64,000 bases of DNA from Clostridium intestinale DSM 6191 (lineage in GTDB: Bacteria > Bacillota > Clostridia > Clostridiales > Clostridiaceae): contig NZ_FQXU01000012.1 in the NCBI RefSeq assembly GCF_900130055.1, positions 85,281-149,280 on the forward strand, read 5' to 3'. A model generated the notes under the pieces. That model did no database searches. It was not told where the DNA came from and worked only from the letters and a program-made list of their open reading frames with translations. Shown here one piece after another: positions 15,813 to 24,138 of the stretch (positions within the stretch are counted from its first letter, which is position 1; each line of letters starts with the position of its first letter). The position numbers were made by a program, and so were the translations under genes.

Positions 15813-16946
15813 TTGCTGTGTAATTATGAAAGAGAGTTTATTAAACATAACGTTCTAACTTCATCAGAAGTTGCTGAACTTATACAAACAACTAGACAAA
15901 GGGTATCAGCTATTGTAAAGTCTGGAGAAATAGAACCAATAAAGCAAACAAGTCAAGGTATGCTATTTCTACGGTCTGATATAGAGGCGTATAAAAAGAA
16001 AAAAGAATTAGGTTATATCTCACCTTTAGAAAACTCATTTAATCCAATCTATGATCGAAGTGGTAATACACATAAAAGTATTGAATTCTTTGAAAAGAAC
16101 ATTGATAAACTTGACCAAATTGAATCTATTTTTATTTTTTTTGATGAAATTGATGCCGCCATTGGAAATTTCTATACAGCCTCAGACTTACTAAAAATAG
16201 GGGAACTACGTTATATTGAAACTCCACATTTTATAATTAAAGATATAAACGGACAAGAACTATGGCTTGGAGGATGTAATTGTGGATATGGTGGTACAGG
16301 ACCACACGGTTCTCGTAAAGTTCTATCAATCCTTCGAGATTCAAAGCGTTTGAATAGTTTTAATTATTCAGATGAACAAATTCAAGAGATTCTTTACAAT
16401 CGTGTAGTTAATATTTTTATTGATTCTGAAGGAAATACTGAATTAATAAAAAGACAAAGTCTAGTTGATGAAAGCTTTGTTAAGAGAGACTTCACAGCAC
16501 GACTATATCTTTTTAGACACAACCTTGTCTTATTACAAGATACGTGTTCTATATGGAATAAAAATGATAAATACCCTTTAGGAGTTATTGAAAAATATAG
16601 AGCTTTTATACCTAATCCACAAGAAATAATTGTTTACCCTACTATAGCACAAGCTAGAGATGCAGGATACATTGGATTAAATAGAGGATATTCAGATGAA
16701 GAGGTTTATCGATTAATAATACGAGATGCAACTGGAAGGGAGTTATGGTTAAATCCATTGATTACTAATGAAAAACCACTTTATAGACAAAATAACATCT
16801 GTGAGTTATTAAATTTTTGTGGGTTTGATTTTGATATTGAAGATAATAACAATAGTACTACTTCTAAGCTCCTTACTTGGTTAAATACCACGCTTAGAGT
16901 TGTACGTCCTGAATCACAAAGACCAATATTAATAAGGAAAAAATAG
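15813..16946 (+). CDS. HTH protein with an internally duplicated unknown domain
   Basis: Residues about 15-60 form an excisionase/MerR-like helix-turn-helix (TSSEVAELIQTTRQRVSAIVKSGEI). The rest matches no family I can name. Two similar segments are visible: HFIIKDINGQELWLGG followed by CNCGYGGTGPHGSRKVL (about 137-180), and YRLIIRDATGRELWLNP followed by a Leu-rich helix (about 300-345). This suggests a duplicated sensor or catalytic fold. Only the first copy has the Cys/Gly-rich loop. Translation starts at TTG (15813) after GGAG. The gene has its own strong promoter and terminator, so it is an independent cargo unit. Confidence 0.65.
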   Translation: MLCNYEREFIKHNVLTSSEVAELIQTTRQRVSAIVKSGEIEPIKQTSQGMLFLRSDIEAYKKKKELGYISPLENSFNPIYDRSGNTHKSIEFFEKNIDKLDQIESIFIFFDEIDAAIGNFYTASDLLKIGELRYIETPHFIIKDINGQELWLGGCNCGYGGTGPHGSRKVLSILRDSKRLNSFNYSDEQIQEILYNRVVNIFIDSEGNTELIKRQSLVDESFVKRDFTARLYLFRHNLVLLQDTCSIWNKNDKYPLGVIEKYRAFIPNPQEIIVYPTIAQARDAGYIGLNRGYSDEEVYRLIIRDATGRELWLNPLITNEKPLYRQNNICELLNFCGFDFDIEDNNNSTTSKLLTWLNTTLRVVRPESQRPILIRKK

Positions 16947-16955
16947 AGAGATTAT

Positions 16956-16989
16956 AATCCATTACTTCTAAATTTAGAGGTAATGGATT
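16956..16989 (+). terminator. Terminator of the HTH/duplicated-domain gene
   Basis: 15-bp arms (AATCCATTACTTCTA and its complement, one wobble) with a 4-nt loop, followed by TTCTT. Confidence 0.75.
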
Positions 16990-17186
16990 TCTTAAAACTT
17001 TAACAAAAGGTATACATTTCTATGATACTGTTCTCCATATCAATTGTAAGTGTAGTTTTTATTTTATGACTAACTCTTATACTAATTTAATATTTCTAAC
17101 AATAATAGAAACTAAACATACTATCTCATTTTCTATTTATTTATTTATTTATTATATATTTATCGTTGTAAATGTTTCAAATACTC

Positions 17187-18344
17187 TTATTTTAAAATTT
17201 TCTTCCTGTTTACTTCTAAATCGTATAATCTATCATGAACTTTTAAAAGATATTTATCTCCTCCCCAAAAAATATATTGTTTCTCTAGTAGACTTATTCT
17301 TTCTTGAACAATTAAATTCTTTTCTCTTAAATATATTATTTCATCTAAAGTATTTGAAGCCTTTTTGGTATAATACTTCTTTAAAATTTCAATAGTAAAA
17401 TTAGATATAACTGCGCCTAACGTATATGGAAGAAATAATATATATCCTGCATTAATTATGTTACTCTTAGAAAAAGATTGTAAATACTTTGTAGTGTCAT
17501 GTGTTAACGTTAGGTATTTTAGATGGTAAAAATTAGTATCTATATTGATTTCTTTAATAAATTCCTGGATACTTATCCAAGACATATTTGTAAAAAAGTA
17601 AATAAAAATACTTAGTATTATAAGCACCAAGTTTACTATCTTAAAAGCTGTTGCAAGTTCTTCCAATTGATATGGAGGAGTACAAATAATGAAAACCAAA
17701 TATAAAATTATTGATATTATCATAATTAAAATAATCTCCCTCAATGAAGATTCCGCAAAGTAACATAAAGATACTATAAATTCATCATTAAACATAGATA
17801 TAAGACTCTGTACTGATTGGATTCCTCTACCTTCACTTATACTTATTACAGATAAAAGAATTATAGTTATTCCGATCAACAAAATTAATAATCCTTGAAT
17901 TGTTGACATAAATATAGCAATTACCTTAAATAATTTCATATTTTTCGAGATTGATACATTTGCTATTGCAAAATAAAATATACAACAAAAAAGGCTAATA
18001 CCAATTGTACTATTTCCAAAATCCTTAAATAAATCTTCATTTACCGATAAAGCTAAAAATAAAAATACTAATATTGCAAATATATCGCCTAATTGATCTC
18101 CTCTTTTTTCTGCATCTGAAACATATCCTTTTTCATTTAAATCAAAATAGTTTAGATCTTTTAAATTTTTTCTTCGAACAATTATTCTTACCAAGAATAA
18201 TATACAGTAAAGTAACGGCAATATTACCATCATAGAATTTGACTTAAAAACTAATAAAATAAACATCATAATAAAAAAAAGTATATAAAAAGCAACCATA
18301 CTTCCTATTTCAAATATTGTATTTTTCAAAAACGTTACCTCCAC
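17187..18344 (-). CDS. Multi-pass membrane protein, hypothetical
   Basis: The 385-residue protein has about seven to eight hydrophobic segments, spread from residue 10 to about 310. A cytoplasmic-looking charged tail follows (about 325-385) with a short coiled coil (LREKNLIVQERISLLEKQ). No transporter signature is recognised. It is the last gene before the right att site, where cargo genes often sit, and converges with the HTH/duplicated-domain gene. The start follows GGAGGTAACG. Confidence 0.65.
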   Translation of the reverse strand: MEVTFLKNTIFEIGSMVAFYILFFIMMFILLVFKSNSMMVILPLLYCILFLVRIIVRRKNLKDLNYFDLNEKGYVSDAEKRGDQLGDIFAILVFLFLALSVNEDLFKDFGNSTIGISLFCCIFYFAIANVSISKNMKLFKVIAIFMSTIQGLLILLIGITIILLSVISISEGRGIQSVQSLISMFNDEFIVSLCYFAESSLREIILIMIISIILYLVFIICTPPYQLEELATAFKIVNLVLIILSIFIYFFTNMSWISIQEFIKEINIDTNFYHLKYLTLTHDTTKYLQSFSKSNIINAGYILFLPYTLGAVISNFTIEILKKYYTKKASNTLDEIIYLREKNLIVQERISLLEKQYIFWGGDKYLLKVHDRLYDLEVNRKKILK

Positions 18345-18833
18345 TAAATATTATAAATTTGAATAATAATATATAATTCAATATAAGTGTGAAATAAAAT
18401 TAATCTATATACTAAAGATGTGTTTTATCATATAGCGTACTTGATTTTTAATCCTTTCTAAAATATTATTAGTTTATAACATTTGACAAAAAATCATAAA
18501 CCCATTTACTTTTATTTATATTTTAGTAAAAGAATTTTATATTGAGAAGTATTGACAATCCTCAACAATACTATCAATATACACTTTTTAACGCTAATCA
18601 AAAACTGTATTATATTTATATTTTTCTATTAGCTTAATATCTTGTTATTCTAGAAATTACCGATAAAATTTTACTGCATTTTAATTTCACACTATTTCCA
18701 TACTTACTTAAAGTAAGTTTATCTGTTACGAATTATATTTTATTCTGCATAAAAGTGTAGCCATTAATGTTTATTTTTATAGCCTTAAAATTAAACCATG
18801 TCTACAAAATGTCTACAATTTATAAGTTGAAAT
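18345..18833. other. Noncoding right end of element
   Basis: There is no plausible gene. The region is AT-rich and carries the TGTCTACA arm-type pair near its right edge. It should also hold the promoter of the membrane protein gene. Confidence 0.6.
18798..18817 (+). promoter_or_regulatory. Candidate integrase arm-type sites, right
   Basis: Two ATGTCTACA direct repeats begin at 18798 and 18809, 17 bp inside the right att repeat. They match the pair near the left end in sequence and orientation. Confidence 0.5.
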
Positions 18834-18891
18834 AAATAAAAGCCTTGCAATAGCAAGGCTTTTATTGGTGCGGCGGAGAAGATTCGAACTC
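18834..18891 (+). repeat. Right attachment site (overlaps intact tRNA-Arg)
   Basis: This is the second copy of the 58-bp boundary repeat. It lies in the 3' part of the intact tRNA-Arg gene and its terminator. The loop of its hairpin reads AATA where the left copy reads TATT. Everything else in the repeat is identical. Confidence 0.88.
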
Positions 18892-18942
18892 CCGGCCCTT
18901 TGGTCCGTAGCCAAATGCTCTATCCAGCTGAGCTACCACCGC
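18866..18942 (-). tRNA. tRNA-Arg(ACG), integration target
   Basis: A 77-nt cloverleaf with encoded CCA. The acceptor GCGGTGG pairs with CCGCCGC, and the anticodon loop is CTACGGA (anticodon ACG). The T-arm and 3' end are shared with the left att repeat, so this copy is kept intact by the inserted element. Confidence 0.95.
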
Positions 18943-19005
18943 AGATATAAAACACGTCAAGACTTATATTAACATAATCATTTTTGAAAAGTCAATAGTT
19001 ACCTG

Positions 19006-19905
19006 TTAGTAAATATCAGAAAACTCTATTTCTAAAACTTCCACCTTGTTGTTTGATGATATTTTCTTTCTGGTTTGACATTCTTGACAATATTCTCTTG
19101 GAAATTTTACTACAAACTCACAGCCATCTTTATGATTTATTATATCTATAGATCCTTTATGTGTTTTAACTAGATTATTAACTAAGTTAAGACCTATTCC
19201 ACTACCTTCATATTCAGAAGTTAATAGCTTATTAACCTTATGGAACCTATTAAATACTAATTGTTTTTCTTGTTCAGGAATTCCTGGCCCTTGATCTCTT
19301 ACTGATATACAAACACTATTTTTATCTATATCTAATGTTATAAGTATCTCAGAGGATTTAGGCGAAAACTTTATTGCATTTGATAATAAATTCATAACTA
19401 TTCTATCTATTACTTCTGGATCTACCCCTATAATACACTCTTCCTCATTAGTATCAAATATTAATGATATATTTTTATCTTTTGCATACTTGTCCACTGA
19501 AGTTACTATGTTTTCAAGAAAACTGACTATATCTAGGTTTTCTTTATTGCATATGAAGTAATTATTTTCTAATTTTGTTACGTCAATTAAATTGTTTATA
19601 AGTTTTAACATCTTATAACAACTTTTTTTAATTGAGTTAGAATACTCACTCCACTTATTTTCATTATTATTTGTATAATATTCTTTATTTTTTAATAATT
19701 GCATTATACTTAATACCACATTTAGATGAGTTCTCAAATCATGAGAAATATTAAGTATAAATTCTTCTTTTAAATAATCTTTTTGTCTTAAGTCACTAAT
19801 TTTAGCCTCATAATCATTTAAAATACTTTCAAATGCATTAAAATCGCTATATTTTAATTTCTCCTCCATTTTCAAAACCTCATCTTCACAAATCTTATAT
19901 ACCAT
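19006..19905 (-). CDS. Orphan cytoplasmic sensor histidine kinase
   Basis: The protein has a short coiled-coil N-terminus, a HisKA dimerisation domain with the phosphoacceptor His55 (NISHDLRTHL), and an HATPase_c domain (N-box DRIVMNLLSNAIKFSP, G-boxes DQGPGIP and GSGIGLNLV). No membrane segment or sensory domain is present, and no response regulator is adjacent. The H-box reads HDLRTH, where most HisKA kinases have HDLRTP. That residue contributes to phosphatase and kinase switching. A better start may be the Met at 19869, which has a GAGG 8 nt upstream. Confidence 0.85.
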   Translation of the reverse strand: MVYKICEDEVLKMEEKLKYSDFNAFESILNDYEAKISDLRQKDYLKEEFILNISHDLRTHLNVVLSIMQLLKNKEYYTNNNENKWSEYSNSIKKSCYKMLKLINNLIDVTKLENNYFICNKENLDIVSFLENIVTSVDKYAKDKNISLIFDTNEEECIIGVDPEVIDRIVMNLLSNAIKFSPKSSEILITLDIDKNSVCISVRDQGPGIPEQEKQLVFNRFHKVNKLLTSEYEGSGIGLNLVNNLVKTHKGSIDIINHKDGCEFVVKFPREYCQECQTRKKISSNNKVEVLEIEFSDIY

Positions 19906-20086
19906 ATATATTATAATTTTAATTTAATTTCCCCCGCATGTCTACTATATTATACCATTCATGCTTTTATTTGTAAATTTTTAACAAATAAAATTAATAA
20001 CTTATTTTATTATAGTTATTAATTGAATATTTTCACCCATTATATTAAAATCAATATAATAATAATTTCTTAAGGAGATAAATTTT

Positions 20087-20962
20087 ATGAAAGATTATGT
20101 TATCTTAACTGATTCTGGCTGTGATTTACCTAAAGATTTAGTTAAAGATTTAGACGTAAATTATATTGGTCTAGTATGCTTATTTAAAGGTTCAGAATAT
20201 ATCGAAGATTGTGGTCAATCTCTTTCCTATAAAGATTTCTATAAAGGTATTAGAGAGGGAGAACAACCTACTACTGGTCAAGTAAACTCTTATAGGTTTG
20301 TTCAAGAGTTTGAAAAACATGTAGAGGCTAATAAGGCAATAGTTTATATTTCATTTTCATCCGCTCTAAGTGGTACCTATAATAGTTCTTTAGTAGCTAG
20401 AAATGAAGTATTAGAGAAATATCCTGATGCGGATATAACAGTTTTTGATAGTAAAGCTGCCTCTGGTGGTCACGGTCTTTTAGTTTACCTTGCAGCTAAA
20501 AAAAGACAAGAAGGAGCTACAAAAGAAGAATTAGTTACATGGCTTGAAAAAAATTACTTAAAGGTCAACAGTTACTTTTTTGTTGAAGACTTAAATCATT
20601 TAAGAAGAGGTGGTAGAATTTCTTCAACTTCTGCTATAGTTGGTGGATTGCTTAACATAAAACCTATTCTTCATGTAAATGAAGAAGGAAAATTAATAAA
20701 CATCGCTAAAGCAAAAGGAAGAAAAAAAGCAATAAAACAGCTTCTGGATAACCTAGAGAGAAAGATAGTTAATCCAGAAAACCAAACAATCATTATTACT
20801 CATGCAGATTGTTTAGAGGATGCTGAGGGACTTGCTACATCTTTAAAAGAGTCTATTAAAGTAAAAGAAGTTATTATAAATTATATAGGCTGTGCAATAG
20901 GCAGCCATACTGGTGCAGATGCTATGACTGTATTTTTCTTAGGTAATGATAGAAATCCATAA
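20087..20962 (+). CDS. DegV family fatty-acid-binding protein
   Basis: The 291-residue protein starts with the DegV hallmark VILTDSGCDLP and has the ISFSSALSGTYNS, DSKAASGGHGL and EDLNHLRRGGRIS motifs. DegV/FakB-type proteins bind long-chain fatty acids, often presenting them to FakA kinase for phosphorylation. No fakA is nearby. An AAGGAG box precedes the ATG, and a strong terminator follows, making it a single-gene unit. Confidence 0.92.
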   Translation: MKDYVILTDSGCDLPKDLVKDLDVNYIGLVCLFKGSEYIEDCGQSLSYKDFYKGIREGEQPTTGQVNSYRFVQEFEKHVEANKAIVYISFSSALSGTYNSSLVARNEVLEKYPDADITVFDSKAASGGHGLLVYLAAKKRQEGATKEELVTWLEKNYLKVNSYFFVEDLNHLRRGGRISSTSAIVGGLLNIKPILHVNEEGKLINIAKAKGRKKAIKQLLDNLERKIVNPENQTIIITHADCLEDAEGLATSLKESIKVKEVIINYIGCAIGSHTGADAMTVFFLGNDRNP

Positions 20963-20968
20963 AATTTT

Positions 20969-20990
20969 AAGGGGCTAGTTAAAGCCCCTT
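20969..20990 (+). terminator. Terminator of degV
   Basis: AAGGGGCT and AGCCCCTT form an 8-bp stem with a 6-nt loop followed by TTTTT. It converges on sbcC. Confidence 0.9.
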
Positions 20991-21000
20991 TTTTAATAAA

Positions 21001-24000
21001 TCATATATTAAATCTTATATGACTTCCTTCTTTTGCAGGAGTTACCTCTAACCTTGCATCTATTCTTTCTTTTAACTCAGACACGTGAGATATTATCCCC
21101 ACTAGCCTTCCCCCTTGCTGAAGGTCAATTAAGCAGTTTATTGCATTATCTAAAGATTCTTGATCTAGGCTTCCGAAGCCTTCATCTATAAACATGGTAT
21201 CAACTTTTATTCCGCCAGTATAGCTTTGGACAACATCTGCTAATCCTAACGCTAAAGCTAAGGATGCTTTAAAGCTTTCTCCCCCAGATAAAGTTTTTAC
21301 ATGTCTCGATTTACCTGTATAATTATCAAATACCTCTAGTTCTAAACCTGACTGTTTACTTCCCTTTACTCTGTTTTCTTTTCTTTTAAGCATAAACCTT
21401 CTACTAGTCATTTTCAGAAGTCTTATATTTGCAGCATTTATTATTTCATTAAAATAAGCTGCTAAGACATATCTTTCAAAGCTAATTTTCTCACTGTTAT
21501 CACCTTTAGCTAATCTGGATAAATCACCTATAATACTGTATTCTTTTTCTCCTTTAGCTATACTAGCGGTTAATTTTACAATTTTATTTAACTGTTTTTT
21601 ATTATTATCTACCCTTGAGAATATTCTACTATTTTCTTCATTTATAGCTTCTTCTTTATTTTTCAATAACTTTATTTCTTCATTGATGATTTCTATATCT
21701 ATTTCTTTCGATCCCTGTGTTTCTTTTTCTATTTCTAATAATCTGTCTTTTAAGGATTTCAAGTTTTCATTATATTCTTTTATCTCTTTATCTAAAATGT
21801 CTATTTGAAGCTTAGTTCTCTTTAAATTAATATACTCATTGTAATCCATAAAGCCATGTTTCTTTAAAGAATCATTAAACTTATCTTTACTTTCTTCTAA
21901 TTCCTTAATGATTTCTCTTAAATTATTCTCTTTACCTTTTAAATTTTCCTCACTTGATGCCTTTATAGAACTTAAATTACTAAAATTGTTTATTGCATCT
22001 TTATAAGCTTTTTCTAAGGTTTCAAGAGAAAGTGTATACTTTTCTATCTCAGCTCTTAGTAAATTAAGTTCTCTCTTATCTTCAGGTATCTCTAGTTCAA
22101 TATTTAATAAAAGTTCTTTTTCAGATTTAACAACACCATATATTTCAGTAAAATCTTTTTCTAAACTTTCTCTTTGTTTTTCTTTTTCATTAAATTTAGT
22201 AATTATCTCTTCCTTTTGCTTCTGAACTCTATCTTTTGTAATTATAATGGTATTAAGTTCCTCTATTTCCTTCTCTAAACCCTTTTGTAAATTCCTTATT
22301 TCTGTACCTTTGAATTTTATTACATTTAACTTCTCTTCGATTTTAAGATTTTCTAAATTTTCTTTTATTATATGTGATGTATTTTCATAACTATCCATAT
22401 AAGAGGTTTTTAATTCCTCTAAAGATGCTTTTATAGCTGCTATATCATTTCCCTTAGCTGTAAGTTCTTTCTCTGACTTATTAAGTATAAGCTTCTTTTC
22501 ATCTACCTTCTCTGCTGTAGGTGTTTCTCTAAACTTTAATGCCTTTTTAGGATGTTCCAGAGACCCACATACAGGACAAGGTTTATTCTCTTCTAAAGCT
22601 TCCGCTAATATACCTGCCTGCCCTTTTATAAACAAATCATAAGCTTCCATATAAGCTTTGTTACATCCCTCATGATTTTTTCTTAATACATCTATTTCTA
22701 TTAAAGCTTTTTTATATTCTAATTCTTTATTAAAATATTTACTGCACTTATTATGAAGCTCAAGCAATAGTTTTATATCCTTCAATATAATCTCTAGTTC
22801 TTGCTCCTTTTTTATTTTTAATATTTCTTTCCTTTGGATTTCATTAATAGTAATATCTATTTGTTCAAGTTCATATTTTAGATTTATTATTTCTGTTTTA
22901 ACATTACTTCTTTTTGCTTCTATATCTTTACTTCTGCTTATTATTTCTCTTAAATTAGATTTCTTCTTCTCATAATTAATGACCTTTGGCTCAAAGCTTT
23001 TAAGATTTCCTATTATTTCTGTTACTTTTTTTCTTAAATCTTCATTTTTATTTTCTTGCTCTAAAACCTTCTTTGCCTCTTCTAATTTTCTAGAATTAAT
23101 ATCCAATATGTTTCTACTCTCTATTAATTCTTTTTCTCTATTAATCTTGGTTTGATTTTTTTGTATTAACTGCTCTTCAATAGGCATTAATTCTAAAGCT
23201 TTTCTTCCCAAATCAAGCTCTTTCACCTTGCATTTAATCTCGCCATCTTTTAACACTTCTTTTTCTAAGTGCTCTTTAAGTTCTATTTTATATTTTAATT
23301 TTTTATTTATATCTAAAGCTCTTGTGAGTTTGGTTTGAAGCTCTTCTGTAGTAAGCTTAATATTCTCTATATCGGCTTTAAACTTCCACATCGTTTCTTC
23401 ATCTCTAGCTATTAAATTTTTAGTTAAATCTAATATCTCTTGTAAGTTTTTATCCTTAGCTTCCTTTAGTGCAAAAAGATACTCTTCCTCACCAGGGTCT
23501 ATACTTCTTATGTAAACATCTCTTTCTTCTATAATTTTAGCTATTCCTTTATTTAACTCTCTTTCTTTTTCTTCTAAGTTCTTTTGAACCATTAAAAATG
23601 CTTCTGTCCCAAATATCTTTCTAAATATTTTTTCTCGCTCTAAGCTCTCTGCCTCCAATAGCCTTCTAAACTCTCCCTGAGGAAGCATTACTATTTGCTT
23701 AAATTGTTGACTTGTTATACCCAATATTTCAGCTATCTTTTCATCTACCGACTTAACCCCAGTAACTATTTTACCTTCAGGAAGCATTAACTCTGCTTCA
23801 GCACTTTTCTGAACATACCCTTCTCCTCTTGATTTCTTCTTAAACTGCTGAGGATGCCTTTTTATAGTATAGTTTTTACCTCTAAGAGAAAATGATAACT
23901 CCACATAAGTAGCTATTCCATCTTCTGCAAAATCACTCCTTAAGCTATCCTTATCTCTGCTACTTCCAGAAGCTTCTCCATATAAGGCAACACTTAAGGC

Positions 24001-24138
24001 ATCAAATATTGTTGTTTTTCCTGCTCCCGTTGGGCCAGTTATTAGAAATATATTTTTTTCTCTAAGATTAGTAAAATCTAATACCTCTTCTTTTGCATAA
24101 GGTCCAAACGCACTCATAACGAGTTTAATTGGTCTCAT
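21001..24138 (-). CDS. sbcC: Exonuclease subunit SbcC
   Basis: The 1045-residue SMC-like ATPase has Walker A GPTGAGKTT near residue 34, long coiled coils, and a zinc hook CPVC at 521-524. The C-terminal signature LSGGESF and Walker B (DTMFIDEGFGSLD) complete the ATPase. With SbcD it forms the Mre11-Rad50-like complex that cuts hairpins and blocked DNA ends. Its ATG directly abuts the sbcD stop codon, so the two are coupled. Confidence 0.97.
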   Translation of the reverse strand: MRPIKLVMSAFGPYAKEEVLDFTNLREKNIFLITGPTGAGKTTIFDALSVALYGEASGSSRDKDSLRSDFAEDGIATYVELSFSLRGKNYTIKRHPQQFKKKSRGEGYVQKSAEAELMLPEGKIVTGVKSVDEKIAEILGITSQQFKQIVMLPQGEFRRLLEAESLEREKIFRKIFGTEAFLMVQKNLEEKERELNKGIAKIIEERDVYIRSIDPGEEEYLFALKEAKDKNLQEILDLTKNLIARDEETMWKFKADIENIKLTTEELQTKLTRALDINKKLKYKIELKEHLEKEVLKDGEIKCKVKELDLGRKALELMPIEEQLIQKNQTKINREKELIESRNILDINSRKLEEAKKVLEQENKNEDLRKKVTEIIGNLKSFEPKVINYEKKKSNLREIISRSKDIEAKRSNVKTEIINLKYELEQIDITINEIQRKEILKIKKEQELEIILKDIKLLLELHNKCSKYFNKELEYKKALIEIDVLRKNHEGCNKAYMEAYDLFIKGQAGILAEALEENKPCPVCGSLEHPKKALKFRETPTAEKVDEKKLILNKSEKELTAKGNDIAAIKASLEELKTSYMDSYENTSHIIKENLENLKIEEKLNVIKFKGTEIRNLQKGLEKEIEELNTIIITKDRVQKQKEEIITKFNEKEKQRESLEKDFTEIYGVVKSEKELLLNIELEIPEDKRELNLLRAEIEKYTLSLETLEKAYKDAINNFSNLSSIKASSEENLKGKENNLREIIKELEESKDKFNDSLKKHGFMDYNEYINLKRTKLQIDILDKEIKEYNENLKSLKDRLLEIEKETQGSKEIDIEIINEEIKLLKNKEEAINEENSRIFSRVDNNKKQLNKIVKLTASIAKGEKEYSIIGDLSRLAKGDNSEKISFERYVLAAYFNEIINAANIRLLKMTSRRFMLKRKENRVKGSKQSGLELEVFDNYTGKSRHVKTLSGGESFKASLALALGLADVVQSYTGGIKVDTMFIDEGFGSLDQESLDNAINCLIDLQQGGRLVGIISHVSELKERIDARLEVTPAKEGSHIRFNI

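Larger units (their letters stand above)
453..18891. mobile_element. 18.4-kb integrated element in tRNA-Arg, satellite-like with lysis and defence cargo
   Basis: A 58-bp direct repeat (453-510 and 18834-18891) bounds the element. It contains the last 26 nt of tRNA-Arg(ACG) including CCA, plus the tRNA terminator hairpin. The intact tRNA is at the right end. Inside are a tyrosine integrase, an excisionase, a replication-like ATPase, an XRE repressor, a RadC-like protein, a sigma/holin/endolysin cassette, an OLD nuclease and a Septu-like pair. No capsid, terminase, portal, tail, relaxase or type IV secretion gene is recognisable. This gene content resembles phage satellites or integrative mobilisable islands rather than a complete prophage. 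The bounds are well supported by the repeat. The class of element is inference. Confidence 0.85.

Noticed and set aside
17066..17395. Plus-strand reading frame overlapping the end of the membrane protein gene
   Set aside because: Composition reflects AT-rich antisense sequence. There is no ribosome binding site, and it overlaps the better-supported minus-strand gene.
453..18891. Complete prophage or self-transmissible ICE
   Set aside because: No terminase, portal, capsid, tail, relaxase, coupling protein or VirB4-like ATPase is recognisable among the encoded proteins.
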